Below the pieces are notes generated by a model, which was not told the DNA's origin, ran no database searches, and was given only the letters and a program-made list of their open reading frames with translations. Below are positions 47,900-60,046 of a stretch of DNA of 64,000 nucleotides, in pieces. The translations under genes and the position numbers were made by a program. The stretch's first letter is position 1. Every line of letters begins with the position of its first letter. This stretch comes from Jacaranda mimosifolia (Eukaryota > Streptophyta > Magnoliopsida > Lamiales > Bignoniaceae), in contig CM032123.1 in the NCBI GenBank assembly GCA_018894105.1, positions 7,441,001 to 7,505,000 on the forward strand. The letters are read 5' to 3'.

Positions 47900-48790
47900 A
47901 GGGAAATGAAATACAAATGTAGAACGAACAAAGTAAAAATTGTGTTATGTTGAAGTACACTTCAATTCAATTGAAATCGAGCAGTGAATTTGAGTACAAT
48001 ATGATGGAAATGAAGTACAAATATAGAAAAAATAAAGTATAAATGGTGTTATGTTGAAGTACACTTCAATTAAATTGAAATTAGGTAGTGAATTTAAGTA
48101 CAATATGATGGAAATGAAGTATAAATATAGAACAAATACAGTATAAATTGTGTTATATTGAAATACAGTTCAATTAAATTGAAATCGAGCAGTGAATTTG
48201 AGTATAATATGAGGAAGATAAAGTACAAACGTAGAACAAATAAAGTATAAATGTTGTTATGTTAAAGTACAGTTCAATTAAATTGAAACCGGACAGTGAA
48301 TTTGAGTATAATATGATGGAAATGAGGTACAAACAAAGTATAAATGGTGTTATGTTGAAGTACACTTCAATTAAATTGAAGTTGGACGGTGAATTTGAGT
48401 ACAATATGATGTAAATGAAGTACAAACGTAGAACAAACAAAATATAAATGATGTTATGTTGAAGTACACTTCAACTAAATTGAAATTGAACAGTGAATTT
48501 GAGTATAATATGATAGAAATGAAGTACAAATATGGAACAAACAAAGTATAAATGGTGTTATGTTGAAGTACACCTCAATTAAATTGAAATCGGGCAGTGA
48601 ATTTGAGTACAATATGATGAAGATAAAGTACAAATATAGAACAAACAAAGTATAAATGGTGTTATGTTAAAGTACACCTCAATTCAATTGAAACCGGATA
48701 GTGAATTTGAGTACAATATGATGAAAATAGTACAAACGTAGAACAAACAAAGTATAAATAGTGTTATGTTGAAGTACACTTATTGCAATT
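47900..48790 (+). repeat. Array B: ~9 copies of a 104-bp unit
   Basis: The marker GTTATGTTGAAGTACA recurs at 47944, 48048, 48152, 48256, 48349, 48453, 48557, 48661 and 48763, mostly exactly 104 bp apart. One unit is short by 11 bp. Within each unit AGTACA or AGTATA anchors are spaced 21, 22, 22 and 22 bp, plus a 17-bp remainder. Confidence 0.95.
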
Positions 48791-49129
48791 GAATAATTAG
48801 TCTCCAATAATTGTAGTGATAGTCAAATATAATATTTTGAGATTATCGGATCAGATGAAGTACGTATTTGTACAGGTTATAGGGTGAATATTATTGTCAA
48901 ATGCTCATTTATTTATATCTTTGAAAGCATAAGTATTCTTTATATTACTGCGATTGATAACATTCATTCGTTGAACATTAGTGGTTAATACTTTAAAACT
49001 TTAATATTATTTTATTCATATAATAAATATTACACACATTTTTAGAGTTTGGTTATTAATTACTGAGACTTAAAAAGCAAATCATGGAACAAATTTTAAT
49101 TCAACAATATTAGTAAAAATATTAAGAAA

Positions 49130-49694
49130 TTGAGTACATAATGGCCGAAATGAAATACAAATGTCGTGAAATCAAATATAAATCTTTCAGATTAAGGTAC
49201 GAAAGCACTATATCTTGGACAACATCCATTTGCTAACTTCCACGCTAAACAAGTACATTATTGCCAAAAAGAAGTACAAATGTCATGAAATCAAGTACAA
49301 TTCTACCAAATTGGGGTACAAAAAAATTGATATCTCGGACAACACGCAAAAATGCCAATTTCATGCTAAATCAAATACATAATTGCTGAAATGAAGTAAA
49401 ATTGTCATTAAATCAAGTATAATTCTCCCAGATTATGGTGCAAAATAACTGATATCTCCGAAAACATACAAAAATGCCAATTTCACGCTAAATCAAATAC
49501 ATAGTTGCCGAAATAAAGTATAATCGTCATGACACCAAGTATAGTTCTCCCAGATTGGGGTACAAAATAATTGATATCTCGGACAATATACAAAAATACC
49601 AATTTCACGCTAAATCAAGTACATGATTACCGAAATAAAGTACAAATGTCATGAAATCAAGTATAAATCTCCTAGATTAAGGTACAAAATTTAG
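49130..49694 (+). repeat. Array C: ~5 copies of a ~120-bp unit
   Basis: Units begin at about 49133, 49251, 49374, 49496 and 49618 with AGTACATAATTGCCGAAAT-like sequence. Three anchors are spaced 21-22 bp, then a 58-bp spacer containing GATATCTCGGACAACA. The last copy is cut where the transposase fragment starts. Confidence 0.92.
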
Positions 49695-49979
49695 CTAGAT
49701 TACTGATTCTTTGCAGATTCGATGATTATGCCCTGTTCTACCACATCTTTTACACTTAATTACACGTTTATCAATTTGTGATGGAATCCTCTATGTCCTT
49801 CTATGCCCAGGTTGAGATCGGCAATCAGGTGCATTAATGACGCAATCATCATCTAGAGGGAACATATGCATATCATACGTAGGAATAGTGTTTATCACTT
49901 ATTGGTATGCTTGTTGATACATCTCAACTCGATAATATTGATCGGTAAAGTCATACGATGAAAGTGACTTTGACTCGAG
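49695..49979 (-). pseudogene. MudrA-type transposase C-terminus with zinc knuckle
   Basis: The minus-strand frame gives YDFTDQYYRVEMYQQAYQ, then INTIPTYDMHMFPLDDD, PGHRRT, RIPSQIDKRVIKCKRCGRTG and HNHRICKES. This matches the end of plant MULE transposases. There, after the SWIM finger, a conserved Y-x-x-x-Y segment is followed by a proline-rich GRP-x-x-x-RIPS stretch and a CX2CX4HX4C knuckle; here C-KR-C-GRTG-H-NHRI-C is complete. Two in-frame stops (after AYQ and after RRT) show decay. It lies between arrays C and D, in the correct order and strand relative to the N-terminal exon at 51.5 kb. Confidence 0.82.
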
Positions 49980-51440
49980 AGTACAAATTTTGATAAAATA
50001 AAGTAAAATTTAGGAACACTTGAAGTATAGAAATTCAATGAATATAGTATAAGTTTAGATAAAATGATGTATAAAATGAAGTATAATTTCAAAAAACAGA
50101 AATATAATTTTTGATAAAGTGAAGTACAATTTCAGAACACCTGAAGTATAAAACCTTAGCAATTGCAACACAATTTTTGAATAATCCATTAGTAGAATAC
50201 TTGAAACTTAAATAATAGATTTAGATAACTGAAGTATAAATTTGGAACACTTGAAGTATAGAACTTCAATGAATAGAGTACAAGTTTAGGTAAAATGATG
50301 TATAAAATGAAGTATAATTTTAAAAAATAAAAGTACAATTTTAGATAAAGTGAAGTATAATTTCAGAACACCTGAAGTATAAAATCTTAATAATTGCGGT
50401 ACAATTTTTGGATAATTCATTAGTAGGACACTTAAAACTTAAATAATAGATTCAAATAACTGAAGTATAAGTTTAGATAAAATAAAGTACAATTTCGAAA
50501 CACTTGAAGTATAGAACTTCAATGAATAGAGTACATGCTTATGTAAAATGAAGTATAATTTCAGAAAATAGAAGTACAATTTTATATAAAAAGAAGTACA
50601 ATTTTAGAACACTTGAAGTAAAAATCCTTAGCAATTGAAATACGATTTTGGATAATCCATTAGTAGAACACTTGAAGTATAAAACTTAAATAATAGATTC
50701 AGATAATTAAAGTACAAGTTTAGATAAAATGAAGTACAATTTCAGAACACTTGAAGTATAGAACTTCAATGAATAGAGTACATGTTTAGGTAAAACAATG
50801 TATGAAATGAAGTATAATTTCAAAAAATAGAAGTACAATTTTAAATAAAGTGAAGTACAATTTCAAAACACTTGAAGTATAAAACTTTAGCAATTGCAGT
50901 ACAATTTTTGAATAATCCATTAGTAAAACACTTTAAACTTAAATAATAGATTCAAATAACTAAAGTATAAGTTTAGGTAAAATGAAGTACAATTTCGAAA
51001 CACTTGAAGTATAGAACTTCAATGAATAAAATACATGTTTAGATAAAATGAAGTACAAAAGAAAGTATAATTTCATAAAATAAAAGTACAATTTTAGATA
51101 AAGTGAAATACAATTTCAGAACTCTTGAAGTATAAAGCCCTAGCAACTACAATATATTTTGGTTAATTGATAAATATAACACTTAAAGTATATAACTTCA
51201 ATAAATATAGTACAATCTTTGATAAAATGAAGTATAATTTCAGAAAATCAAAAGAATAATTTTATATAGAAGACGTATAGTTTAGGAACACTTCAAGTAT
51301 AAACTGCTAGAAGTTGCAGTACAATTTTGGATAATCCATTAATAGAACACTTGAAGTATAAAACTTACATAATAGAGTACAATTTTAGAACACTTCAAGT
51401 ACAAAACTTTACAAACTGCAGTACAATTTAGATTCTGTAG
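49980..51440 (+). repeat. Array D: ~6 copies of a ~230-250-bp unit of 22-mers
   Basis: The marker AATGAATAGAGTACATG (with variants) recurs at about 50038, 50269, 50521, 50768, 51022 and 51190. The sequence between is nearly continuous 21-23-bp steps, each starting AGTACAA or AGTATA. It sits exactly where the transposase catalytic core would be expected. Confidence 0.93.
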
Positions 51441-51449
51441 AAGTATTAC

Positions 51450-51679
51450 CTTAAATCATCACTGCTTTTCTTTGCACTGCTGCTCAATTCATCCTTTCGG
51501 TTTACCAGGATGTCAACAACGTTCATCTTCAATGTCAAATGCAGAAAGGCCATATTCATGACACCGTCATCATCAGTCAAACTCATGTATAATCTTTGAT
51601 GTTGAGCTATGTATTGCAAACTGAAGTGTTCGGCGTTGATTTCACTCCATTTTCTTGCGAGATTAATGTATATGTCCAT
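51450..51679 (-). pseudogene. MudrA-type transposase N-terminal exon (putative)
   Basis: The minus-strand frame from 51679 reads MDIYINLARKWSEINAEHF, then HQRLYMSLTDDDGVMNMAFL and MNVVDILVN. The pattern resembles the N-terminal domain of plant MULE transposases (a short beta-rich segment with K-W near the start and a D-D-x-V-x-x-FL motif). It ends at a plausible donor (AAG, then GTAATAC) exactly where array D begins. The identity would be weak alone but agrees with the C-terminal piece on the same strand 1.5 kb downstream. Confidence 0.55.
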
Positions 51680-52512
51680 TAACTTGATTGAACACTCCTA
51701 CTTCACTACTGGTTGACATTGTCAGAAAATGTAAGAAACTCAGAAGCAACTAAGAAGAAACTGAGAAGAAGAAGAACCCGAAAATGATAAAAATAAAAAG
51801 AGAAGAAGACAATGCAGCTATCGGGTTTGTGGTTTTTGGCTCTAACGTTATTCTTGTTCCCGCCGTGGAGCTTGTTGCGTTTTTTCTGTTCTTTCTATTT
51901 CTGGTATGATAATGTTTACTGTTTGCTTGTCTGGATGAAGAAGAAGAAGAAGAAGTGAGAAAAAATTAATGAAAAATATTATATTTAAGGGCATTTTTGT
52001 CAAATCAAGTGAGTGGGGAGTGATCTCTAAACTTTTAACAAAATTAGGGAGTTTTTTCTAACAAAAATTAAGTGGGGACTGATCACAAAAGTGAAAAGTG
52101 TGTTTGGTACTTTTAAATAAGTGTCCCTTAATTTTTTGACTCATTAAAAAGATAAATCAAATTAATTATTTTAAAACATTAATACTTTATAAATGGTATA
52201 TGTGCTGTGCAAACAGAAAATGTCCAATGTCCACTTGGGCCAGCTAAACCATTGGCCCACCTCATGTGGATCGAGCCCACGACATTTATATTTTTAAAAA
52301 TGAAATTTTATCACCAAACCATTGATTTATCCCAAAAAATAAAAACATCATCATTTGTGTATAAGTCTTGGTCTTTGTCGAGTTAGTTTGAACTCAAATT
52401 ATGTATGATGAAATTTTGTGTGGGGCTAATGATCTTTGCGTGTGTGTTTCTTAAAAAAAAAAAAATTATATATACATATACAGACATATTAGGGATTCGT
52501 TAGTACTGCTCA

Positions 52513-55034
52513 TGTTAGAATTTTAACACATAAATTAATTTATCTCATTGAGGAGATACTTTAGTGTCAAAATTAATAAAGTATTGAATGAGCAAATTGA
52601 GTTAAAGAGTGAGCTATGAGCTAAAATTATATTAAGACATGGAGTGGGTGGATGGTGTATAATAATAATCCGAAAATAACAATAATAATTAATCCATATA
52701 ATTATTATTAGGATTATTTTAATTTTGGATTTTGAGACCGAAATTAATTCTTCCAACAATAATGTCTATTTTTTAAAGAGTTACAACCATGACTTTTGAA
52801 TTTAAAATAAAGGCCACAACATTTATTTAGTCTGACAGAGTTAGAGACATGTCTTATAGAAATAGGTACTTAAGTCCTATAAATATAGGTACGGGTCAAT
52901 TGCACAGCGCCCCCCCTGTGATATTCGTAATTGGTTCATAACCCCTATGAAATAGAAATTGGCAAATAAACCCCTGTGTTTAATTGAAAGTTGCTCACCT
53001 GACCCAGCAGCATTCTCATTGTTGTTTGATGCTCATTGAATAATAAAAAGACAAAATTACCCTTAAATAAAATTATTTTTTTATACATTTCAAATTAATT
53101 TAAAAAAGGTATATGTTTTTATTTATACTTATATATAATATGTATACATATATAAGTCTATTAATAATTTTGAAAAAGTATATAATATAGTTTTTACACT
53201 TATATAATATATGTACATGTATAAATTTATCTATAAAGATATTATATATTATTTATTTATACATGTCACATATATCCATATATAAACTTTCTTTAATTAT
53301 TTTAAAATTAAATAATACATGATATTTATAAAAATTAAATAATATATATTTTATTTATAGTTACATATAAAATATATGTACATCTATAAATATAAAGATA
53401 TATGTTTTTTATTTATACATATAATATATATAATTTTTTTCTTCATTTCAAATTAAGTAATATTTATTATTTGTAAAAATATAAAATATATAATATTTAT
53501 AAAAATTAAATAATATATTTTTTATTTATAGTTACATATAAAATATATGTACATCTATAAATATAAACATATGTATTTTTTATTTATACATATAATATAT
53601 ATATAATTTTTTTCTTCATTTCAAATTAAGTAATATTTATTATATGTAAAAATATAAAATATAATTTTTATTTATACTTATATACATATATATAAATTTA
53701 TCATAACATGTATATATGCATATATATAAAATTATATATAACATATATATTGTATATGACTATATATTAATATATGTCATATATAATATATTATATATAA
53801 CATATATATCTATATATATATTATCATCACCCCCCCAAACCCCCCCCCGGCCCCATCTTCCCCAAAGCCGACAGGCAGCCATGGCTGCCGTCAGTCGCCA
53901 TCTTTCTCCTTCTTCTTCATTTTTTTTTTCTTGAGTCGCCGGCAGCCGACTGGCGAGCTGTCGGGGCTGGCTGCCATGGCCACCCCCCCTGTCTTCCCCA
54001 AAGCCGACAGGCAGCCATGGTTGCCTGTTCTCCAACCCGACGAGCAGCCATGGCTGCCGTGCATAATGGCCAGGTCTGGCCAGACCTAGCCACTGGCCGC
54101 CGAGGTTGATGGCGGTCGTCAGTCGCCATCTTTCTTCTTCTTCTTCCTTTTTTTTTTTTTGGGGGGTCACCGGCAGCCGTGGCCATCGGCTGCCAGTTGC
54201 CGGCAGCCATGAAAAACCGACTGCCATGGGTTGGGTTGGGGTATGGTGGGGTGGGGTGCGATTTACATTTGTTATATATATGTATTATAAATATATCTAT
54301 TATATTATATATATATATAATAATATATTACTTATTTCTTTTTTTTAAAGATATTATATGATTTAATTTGGACCGTTGATTTCTTTTAAAAAAATCTAAC
54401 GGTTGATAAGTGAGGGGCTTGATCGTCTTTTCACACATAAATTACATGCCAAATCGCGCACACCCATGCGTGAATGACACCTTCCTCCCCAGGGATGCTC
54501 ATTGCATGATCTTCGAAAACACAAGGGTTTATTTGCCAATTTCTATTTCATATGGGGTTATGAACCAATTGCGAATATCACAGGGGGGCGCTGTGCAATT
54601 TACCCATATAGGTACTGTCTACTGTCATTTGATAAGAAAAAATACACAAGCATTCTAACACTCTAGGCATTCATTTTCACATACATACATACACATTTTT
54701 CATTAAGCACAAAAGGTTCAAGTCAGTTCGGTTTGGAGTTTCAACCAATAGGAGTGCCGCCTTCAGTTGTTCGGAGTCGTTGTATCTTGGGAGGTTGTCC
54801 GTTAGCTATCCTCGGGTATCAGTGGGAGATGGATAAAACCTTAAGGAAGCTATGCTCGTGCAGGCCTCAACTCGATATTTATTCGGTTCTCAGTTTTTGC
54901 TTCCGGTTTGAATCCTTTATCAATTTTAAAATTGATTTATAATTTTATTCTATACATGTTTATATTGACTACTTAATATTAGTTTATGCTACTGTGTTAT
55001 GTGATATATTCTGATGTACAACATTAGTCTAACA
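52513..55034 (+). repeat. Copia 2 5' LTR with a 1.7-kb insertion
   Basis: Native LTR about 799 bp, interrupted after 52892 by a MULE-type element. The two LTR parts align with 60572-61169 and 62849-63069 of the 3' LTR. Confidence 0.95.
52893..54605. mobile_element. MULE-type element with ~88-bp TIRs and GC-rich core
   Basis: 1713 bp flanked by the exact 10-bp repeat ATATAGGTAC (52883-52892 and 54606-54615). TIRs extend about 88 bp with high identity: GGGTCAATTGCACAGCGCCC on the left, GGGTAAATTGCACAGCGCCC inverted on the right, both running to AAATTGGCAAATAAACCC. Most of the interior is AT-rich, but about 53825-54250 is GC-rich with repeated GGCAGCCATGG and GTCAGTCGCCATCTTTC motifs. Long frames there arise from the repeats and carry no known domain. 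Confidence 0.93.
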
Positions 55035-56014
55035 ATCTTAAGGTTTTAATTCTCTCTATCTACATAATTAAGTAGCATAGTATTATATGGCCTGACGTTT
55101 CACCACAAAGTAATAAATTTATGCTTCTGTCTTGTTATTAGTTTTGCCTCTGAATTGTGCGTTAAGGTTGAGTGTCTTCATTGTTAAGTGTAATTTGGTA
55201 TGAAAATCATGTGTCTTGTCCTGTGCATATAATCTGTAACAAGAGAATTGTTTACATACTAAGACTTTGTAGGACAATTATAATAGCTTTATCACAAAAT
55301 TCCTAACAATTTAAAGTCTTGTCTCTCATTTGTGTTTGTATGCTCAATAGGTACATTATATGGCATGTGCCAGTATAATTTGTAGCATTGCCAAAATCTG
55401 TTGAACTCTTAAACTCTTGGCCGATTGTTGCTATTAGAAATTTAGTTTGTCAACTTTAATTCTGTTTTGCCATACTGTTGCTATAATTTCGGTATATATT
55501 TGTAAAAGTTGATACGTATTAATTTAATGTCTTGGTTTACAATCCTTCGGAAAAAAATCATAAGTTTCCATTCCTGCACGCACTAAAATTTTCTCACAAT
55601 ATAAAGATTAAAAAAAAAAAGAAAGTGTGTGCTTCGAAAACTTAGCCTCAGAATTTTTTCAGAACTTACAAAATTATAAACTTTGAGACTCGACCTCTTT
55701 CCTAAATTCTTGAAAGAATTACGTGTGGGATTTAGGCTTTGTGGTTATACATAAGAAAATCATTGTGTCCTCATAGTAGCCGTCCTCTCTTGCTTATTAA
55801 TTTTGCAACTGTCGTGGCTCTCTCTCCTTAGATACGACCTGTATATTAAATTTCCTTGCATTACAATATTCTGTAGGATATCGTATATATACTTTATGGA
55901 AGTATTGTGTAAAATTTGATTGGAGTATATATTTATACGTTCTGTCCATTTTTGCAACTGTCGAGATAAACATTAGATTGCTTATTCCTTTATATTAAAT
56001 TGTAGAGATTAATT
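55035..56014 (+). other. Copia 2 untranslated leader
   Basis: ~980 bp between the 5' LTR and the gag start. The bases after the LTR (ATCTTAAGG) do not match the usual initiator tRNA-Met primer site. No coding frame is recognised. Confidence 0.6.
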
Positions 56015-57010
56015 ATGGCTACAAACAATGATGTGCCAAATGTTCCTAATGAGCCCAACGTGATTGGCATTGGTAGTAGAATGCTGAATGCTCCTGTTGT
56101 GCCGCCTCCGGCTACCGCTTCTCCTACTCTAGTTGCAGTTGGACAAGCGGAGAAACCGGAGAAGTTCAATCGAAAAGATTAACAAAAAATGCTATTTTAT
56201 CTCACCACTTTGAACCTTGTGAGGTTCTTACAGAAAGAACGCCCTGCATCGGGGGAAAATACAGATATGCAGACTGTAGTGGCTGTTGATGCATGGAATT
56301 ATGGGGATTTTTTATGCAAAAACTATGTACTTAATGGGTTAGATAATGCATTGTACAATGTTTATAGTCCTATTGCTATGGCTAAGGAACTTTGGGAATC
56401 ACTAAAGAAAAAATATAAGACGAAAGATGTCGGCACGAACAAATTCGTTGTTGGTAAATTTCTTGAATTTTTAATTATTGATTCCAAGTCTGTAATGTCA
56501 CAGGTGAACGAGTATCAAATGATACTACATGAGTTGGCTGCCGAAGGAATGGCTCTTGGAGAGGCGTTCCAAGTAGCAGCCTTGATTGAGAAGTTACCCT
56601 CGGGTTGGAAAGACTTCAAAAATTACCTCAAGCACAAGTGCAAGGAAATGAACTTTGAGGACTTGATTTTGAGGCTAAGAATAAAAGAAGACAATCGACT
56701 TCCCAAAACAAGAGGTGGTGGCAATGCTTTTGAGAGCAAAGCAAATGTAGTGGAACAAGGGCCATCAAACAAGTGAAAACGAGACTCGCCTGGCTAACTA
56801 GGTGAGAAAAAGAAAAAGAAGTTTGAAGGCAATTGCTATGTTTGTGGCAAAGCAGGGCATAAGGCCAAAGATTGACAAAATCGTCAACAAGGAGGGACTC
56901 ATAAAAAAGGCGGGCCTTCAAAGAAAAGAAACATTGCCTATGCTAATGTTGCAGAAGTGGATAATCTGTCAGATGGTGTCATTGACTTGAACTATCAGCC
57001 AATGACTTGA
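56015..57010 (+). pseudogene. Copia 2 gag
   Basis: Starts MATNNDVPNVPNEPN at 56015, with a proline-rich stretch and then FNRKD and a TAA (56180-56182) where a tryptophan codon is normal. It continues MLFYLTTLNLVRFLQK, MAKELWESLKKKYKT and LPSGWKDFKNYLKH, the conserved copia gag core. The zinc knuckle CYVCGKAGHKAKD (56834-56871) has lost its final cysteine to a TGA at 56872. Further breaks follow residue NK at 56776. Confidence 0.9.
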
Positions 57011-57020
57011 ACTATCAGCC

Positions 57021-60000
57021 GTGGTTTCTGAGGTGAATCACACTGAAAATCCTAAGCAGTGGTGGGTGGACATTGGGGCCACTCGACACGTGTGCTCAGA
57101 TAGAAACATGTTTTCAACATATGAGAATGCAAAGGATGAGAATTTGTTTATGGGAAACTCATCAACTTCCAAAGTACACGAAATTGGAAAAGTGGTGCTC
57201 AAAATGACCTCTGGGAAGGAGCTGACTCTCAACAACGTGTTTCATGTGCCAGACATAAGGAGAAATTTAGTGTCATGTCCTATGCTTAGCAAAAATTGAT
57301 TTAGGCTAGTTTTTGAATCTAACAAATTTGTACTTACTAAAAGTGGAGTGTATGTCGGAAAAGATTATTTGTGTGATGGTCTTTTTAAAATGAATGTAAT
57401 GACCATCGTACCCAAAAATGTACCAAAAGTTGTTATTAATGGAAATAAAGTAAATTCGGCTTATTTGTTGGAGTCTCTAGATTTATGGCATCATAGATTA
57501 GGACATGTAAACTTTGGTACTTTGAGTAAACTAGCTAAAAGTGGAATTTTACCTAAGTTGGACTTTGACACAAAAACTAAATGTGAAGTTTGTGTTGAGG
57601 CAAAAATGACGAAAACTCCTTTTAAGGCAATTGAAAGAAATACTGAACCATTAAGTTTAATTCACACAGACATATGTGACTTAAAAATGGTGCAATCAAA
57701 AGGAGGAAAAAAATATTTCATGACCTTTATAGATGATTGCACAAGATATTGTCATGTTTATCTACTTTCTAGCAAAGATGAAGCTATTGAAGTATTTAAA
57801 CATTACAAGAATGAGGTTGAGAATCAACTTGGAAAGAAAATAAAAATACTCAGAAGTGATAGAGGTGGTGAATATGTACATCCATTTGAAGAGTTTTGTG
57901 CTGAATATGGAATAATTCATAAAATAACAACACCTTATGCATCATAATCAAATGGTATTGTTGAGCGCAAAAATCGAACTTTAAAAGAAATGATGAATGC
58001 ATTATTAATTAATGCAGGAGCACCTCAAAACATGTGGGGAGAGGCAGTGTTGACTGCAAATTATTTACTTAATAAGATACCCCACAAGAAGTTACAAAAA
58101 GCACCATATGAGGCATGGAAAGGACACCCACCATCTTATCAATATCTTCGAGTGCGGAGTGTCTAGCTAAAGTAGGAGTACCACCTCCTAAAATGGTCAA
58201 AATAGGACCAAAGACAGTTGATGGGATCTTTATTGGTTACGCACAACATAGTGCCGCCTATCGCTTCCTTGCACATAAATCTGATATTGACGACATTCAA
58301 ATTAATACGATAATCGAGTCAAGGAACGCAAAATTTTTTAAAGAGATATTTCCTTGGAAGAAGGAAGAAGGACGAGTAATATTCAAAAGACCTAGAGAAG
58401 TTCAAGAGTTGAGTAAAGAGGACGTTGAGTTGAGACATAGCAAAAGAGCTAGAACGGTTAAATCCTTTCGACCCGATTTCTTGACTTACATATTAGAAAG
58501 TGAACCGCGAACATTTACTGAAGCTATGATGACTCCTGAAGCTCCTTTGTGGAAGGAAGCAGTAAATAGTGAAATAGAGTCCATCATGTATAATCATACT
58601 TGGGAATTAATAGATTTACCTCCTGGAAATAAACCCTTAGGGTGTAAATGGATTTTCAAGAGGAAAATGAAAGTTGATGGTACGATAGATAAATACAAGG
58701 CTAGACTAGTAGTCAATAGATACCGACAGAAGGAAGGTCTTGACTATTTTGATACATACTCGCCAGTAACTAGAATAACTTCTATTCGATTATTAATTGC
58801 CTTTGATGATATTAATAATCTCGAGATACATCAAATGGATGTAAAGATAGCATTTTTAAATGGTGACCTGGATGAGGAAATTTATATGGAACAACCTAAA
58901 GGGTTTGTGGTTCCAGGCCAAGAGAAAAAGGTGTGTAAATTAATTAAATCGTTATACAGTTTAAAACAAGCACCTAAACAATGATATCTTAAATTTGATC
59001 ATGTAATGATAGCCAATGGCTTCAAGATTAAAGAGTATGACAAGTGTGTGTATATTAGAGGTACACCAACTGAATATGTCATTGTATGTTTATACCTAGA
59101 TGATATGTTAATCATGGGAAGTAATAGTGACATGATCAAAGAGACAAAGAAATTGTTAAGTCGTAGTTTCGATATGAAAGATATGAGCCTTGCCGATGTC
59201 ATACTCGGAATTAAAATTATAAGAACACCGGATGGGATAACATTAACACGATCTCACTACATTGAGAAAGTATTACAAAAGTTTCTAGATCCTGCTAACA
59301 GCTTTTTGAAACATTGATAGATGTAAACCAACAGCTTACCAAAAATAAAGGTGAAGGAAAGGCTCAAGTGGCGTACATGCACATAATTGGAAGCCTCATG
59401 TATATAATGAATTTCACGAAGCCAGATATTACGTATGCAGTTGGTAAGGTAAGTAGATATACAAGCAACCCCGGACAAGAGCATTAGAATGCTATTGTTA
59501 GAGTACTAAAATACTTAAAACACACCACGAAAGTATAGGTTGCACTATACCAAATATCCAGCTGTAATTGAGGGATACAACGGTGCCAATTAGATATCTA
59601 ATTCAAACGAGTCCAAATCCACAAGTGGATATGTGTTCACTCTAGTTGGAGCTGCCATATCATGGACATCCTCAAAGCAGCCTTGCATAGCTAGATCAAC
59701 GATGGAATCGGAGTTCATCGCATTGGATAAAGCAGGCAAGGAAGCAGAATGGTTACGCCAATTTTTGGAAGATATTCCAAATTGGCCAACACTTGTGCTA
59801 GCGATTTGCATCCACTATGATAGTCAATCTGCCATTGGAAATGCACAAGGTAGTATGTACAATGGTAAGTCTCGACATATACTGAGGAGACATAACACCG
59901 TTAGACAACTGCTCTCTAGTGGAGTTATCTCAATCGACTACGTGAAGTCTAAAGAGAACCTTGTGGATCCGCTAACCAAAGGTGTAAACAGAGAGCAAGT

Positions 60001-60046
60001 ATATAAATCATCAAAGGGAATGGGACTTAAGCCTTTAAATAACTGA
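57021..60046 (+). pseudogene. Copia 2 pol (protease, integrase, RT, RNase H)
   Basis: Protease: [14 protein letters not shown] (catalytic D-S-G-A is DIGA here). Integrase: WHHRLGHVNF and CEVCVEAK complete the HHCC site, then HTDICD, LRSDRGGEY and VERKNRTLKE supply the DD-E acids. RT: WIFKRKMKVDGT, IHQMDVKIAFLNGDLDEE and the catalytic YLDDMLIMG at about 59090. RNase [33 protein letters not shown] and VDPLTKG, ending at 60046. Stops at 57297, 57945 and 58981 and frameshifts near 58100 and 59310-59560 inactivate it. All catalytic residues except the protease serine remain. Confidence 0.94.

Larger units (their letters stand above)
45448..52127 (-). mobile_element. Degenerate MULE filled with 22-bp-phased tandem arrays
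   Basis: 6680 bp flanked by TTAATTTTT on both sides (45439-45447 and 52128-52136), a 9-bp TSD typical of Mutator-like elements. The TIRs are long and imperfect: left GTGATCAGTCCCCATTT, then AAACTCCCTA and AAATCACTCCCCA; inverted right GTGATCAGTCCCCACTT, then AAACTCCCTA and AGATCACTCCCCA. Between them lie a MudrA N-terminal exon, a MudrA C-terminal zinc-knuckle piece (both minus strand), a gypsy fragment and four tandem arrays. The transposase core is absent. Identity as a MULE rests on the TSD length, TIRs and the two transposase pieces, which agree in strand and order. Confidence 0.8.

Noticed and set aside
46100..51440. CRISPR-like array
   Set aside because: Units are contiguous and degenerate with no constant-repeat/variable-spacer pattern, no cas genes, and a plant nuclear context with MULE termini and transposase remnants.
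53760..54227. 155-residue minus-strand open frame in the MULE core
   Set aside because: It consists of translated internal repeats (GGCAGCCATGG and poly-K/E from CTT runs), with no start context or homology I recognise.
55760..55957. Minus-strand frame in the copia 2 leader
   Set aside because: No domain; antisense to the retrotransposon leader.
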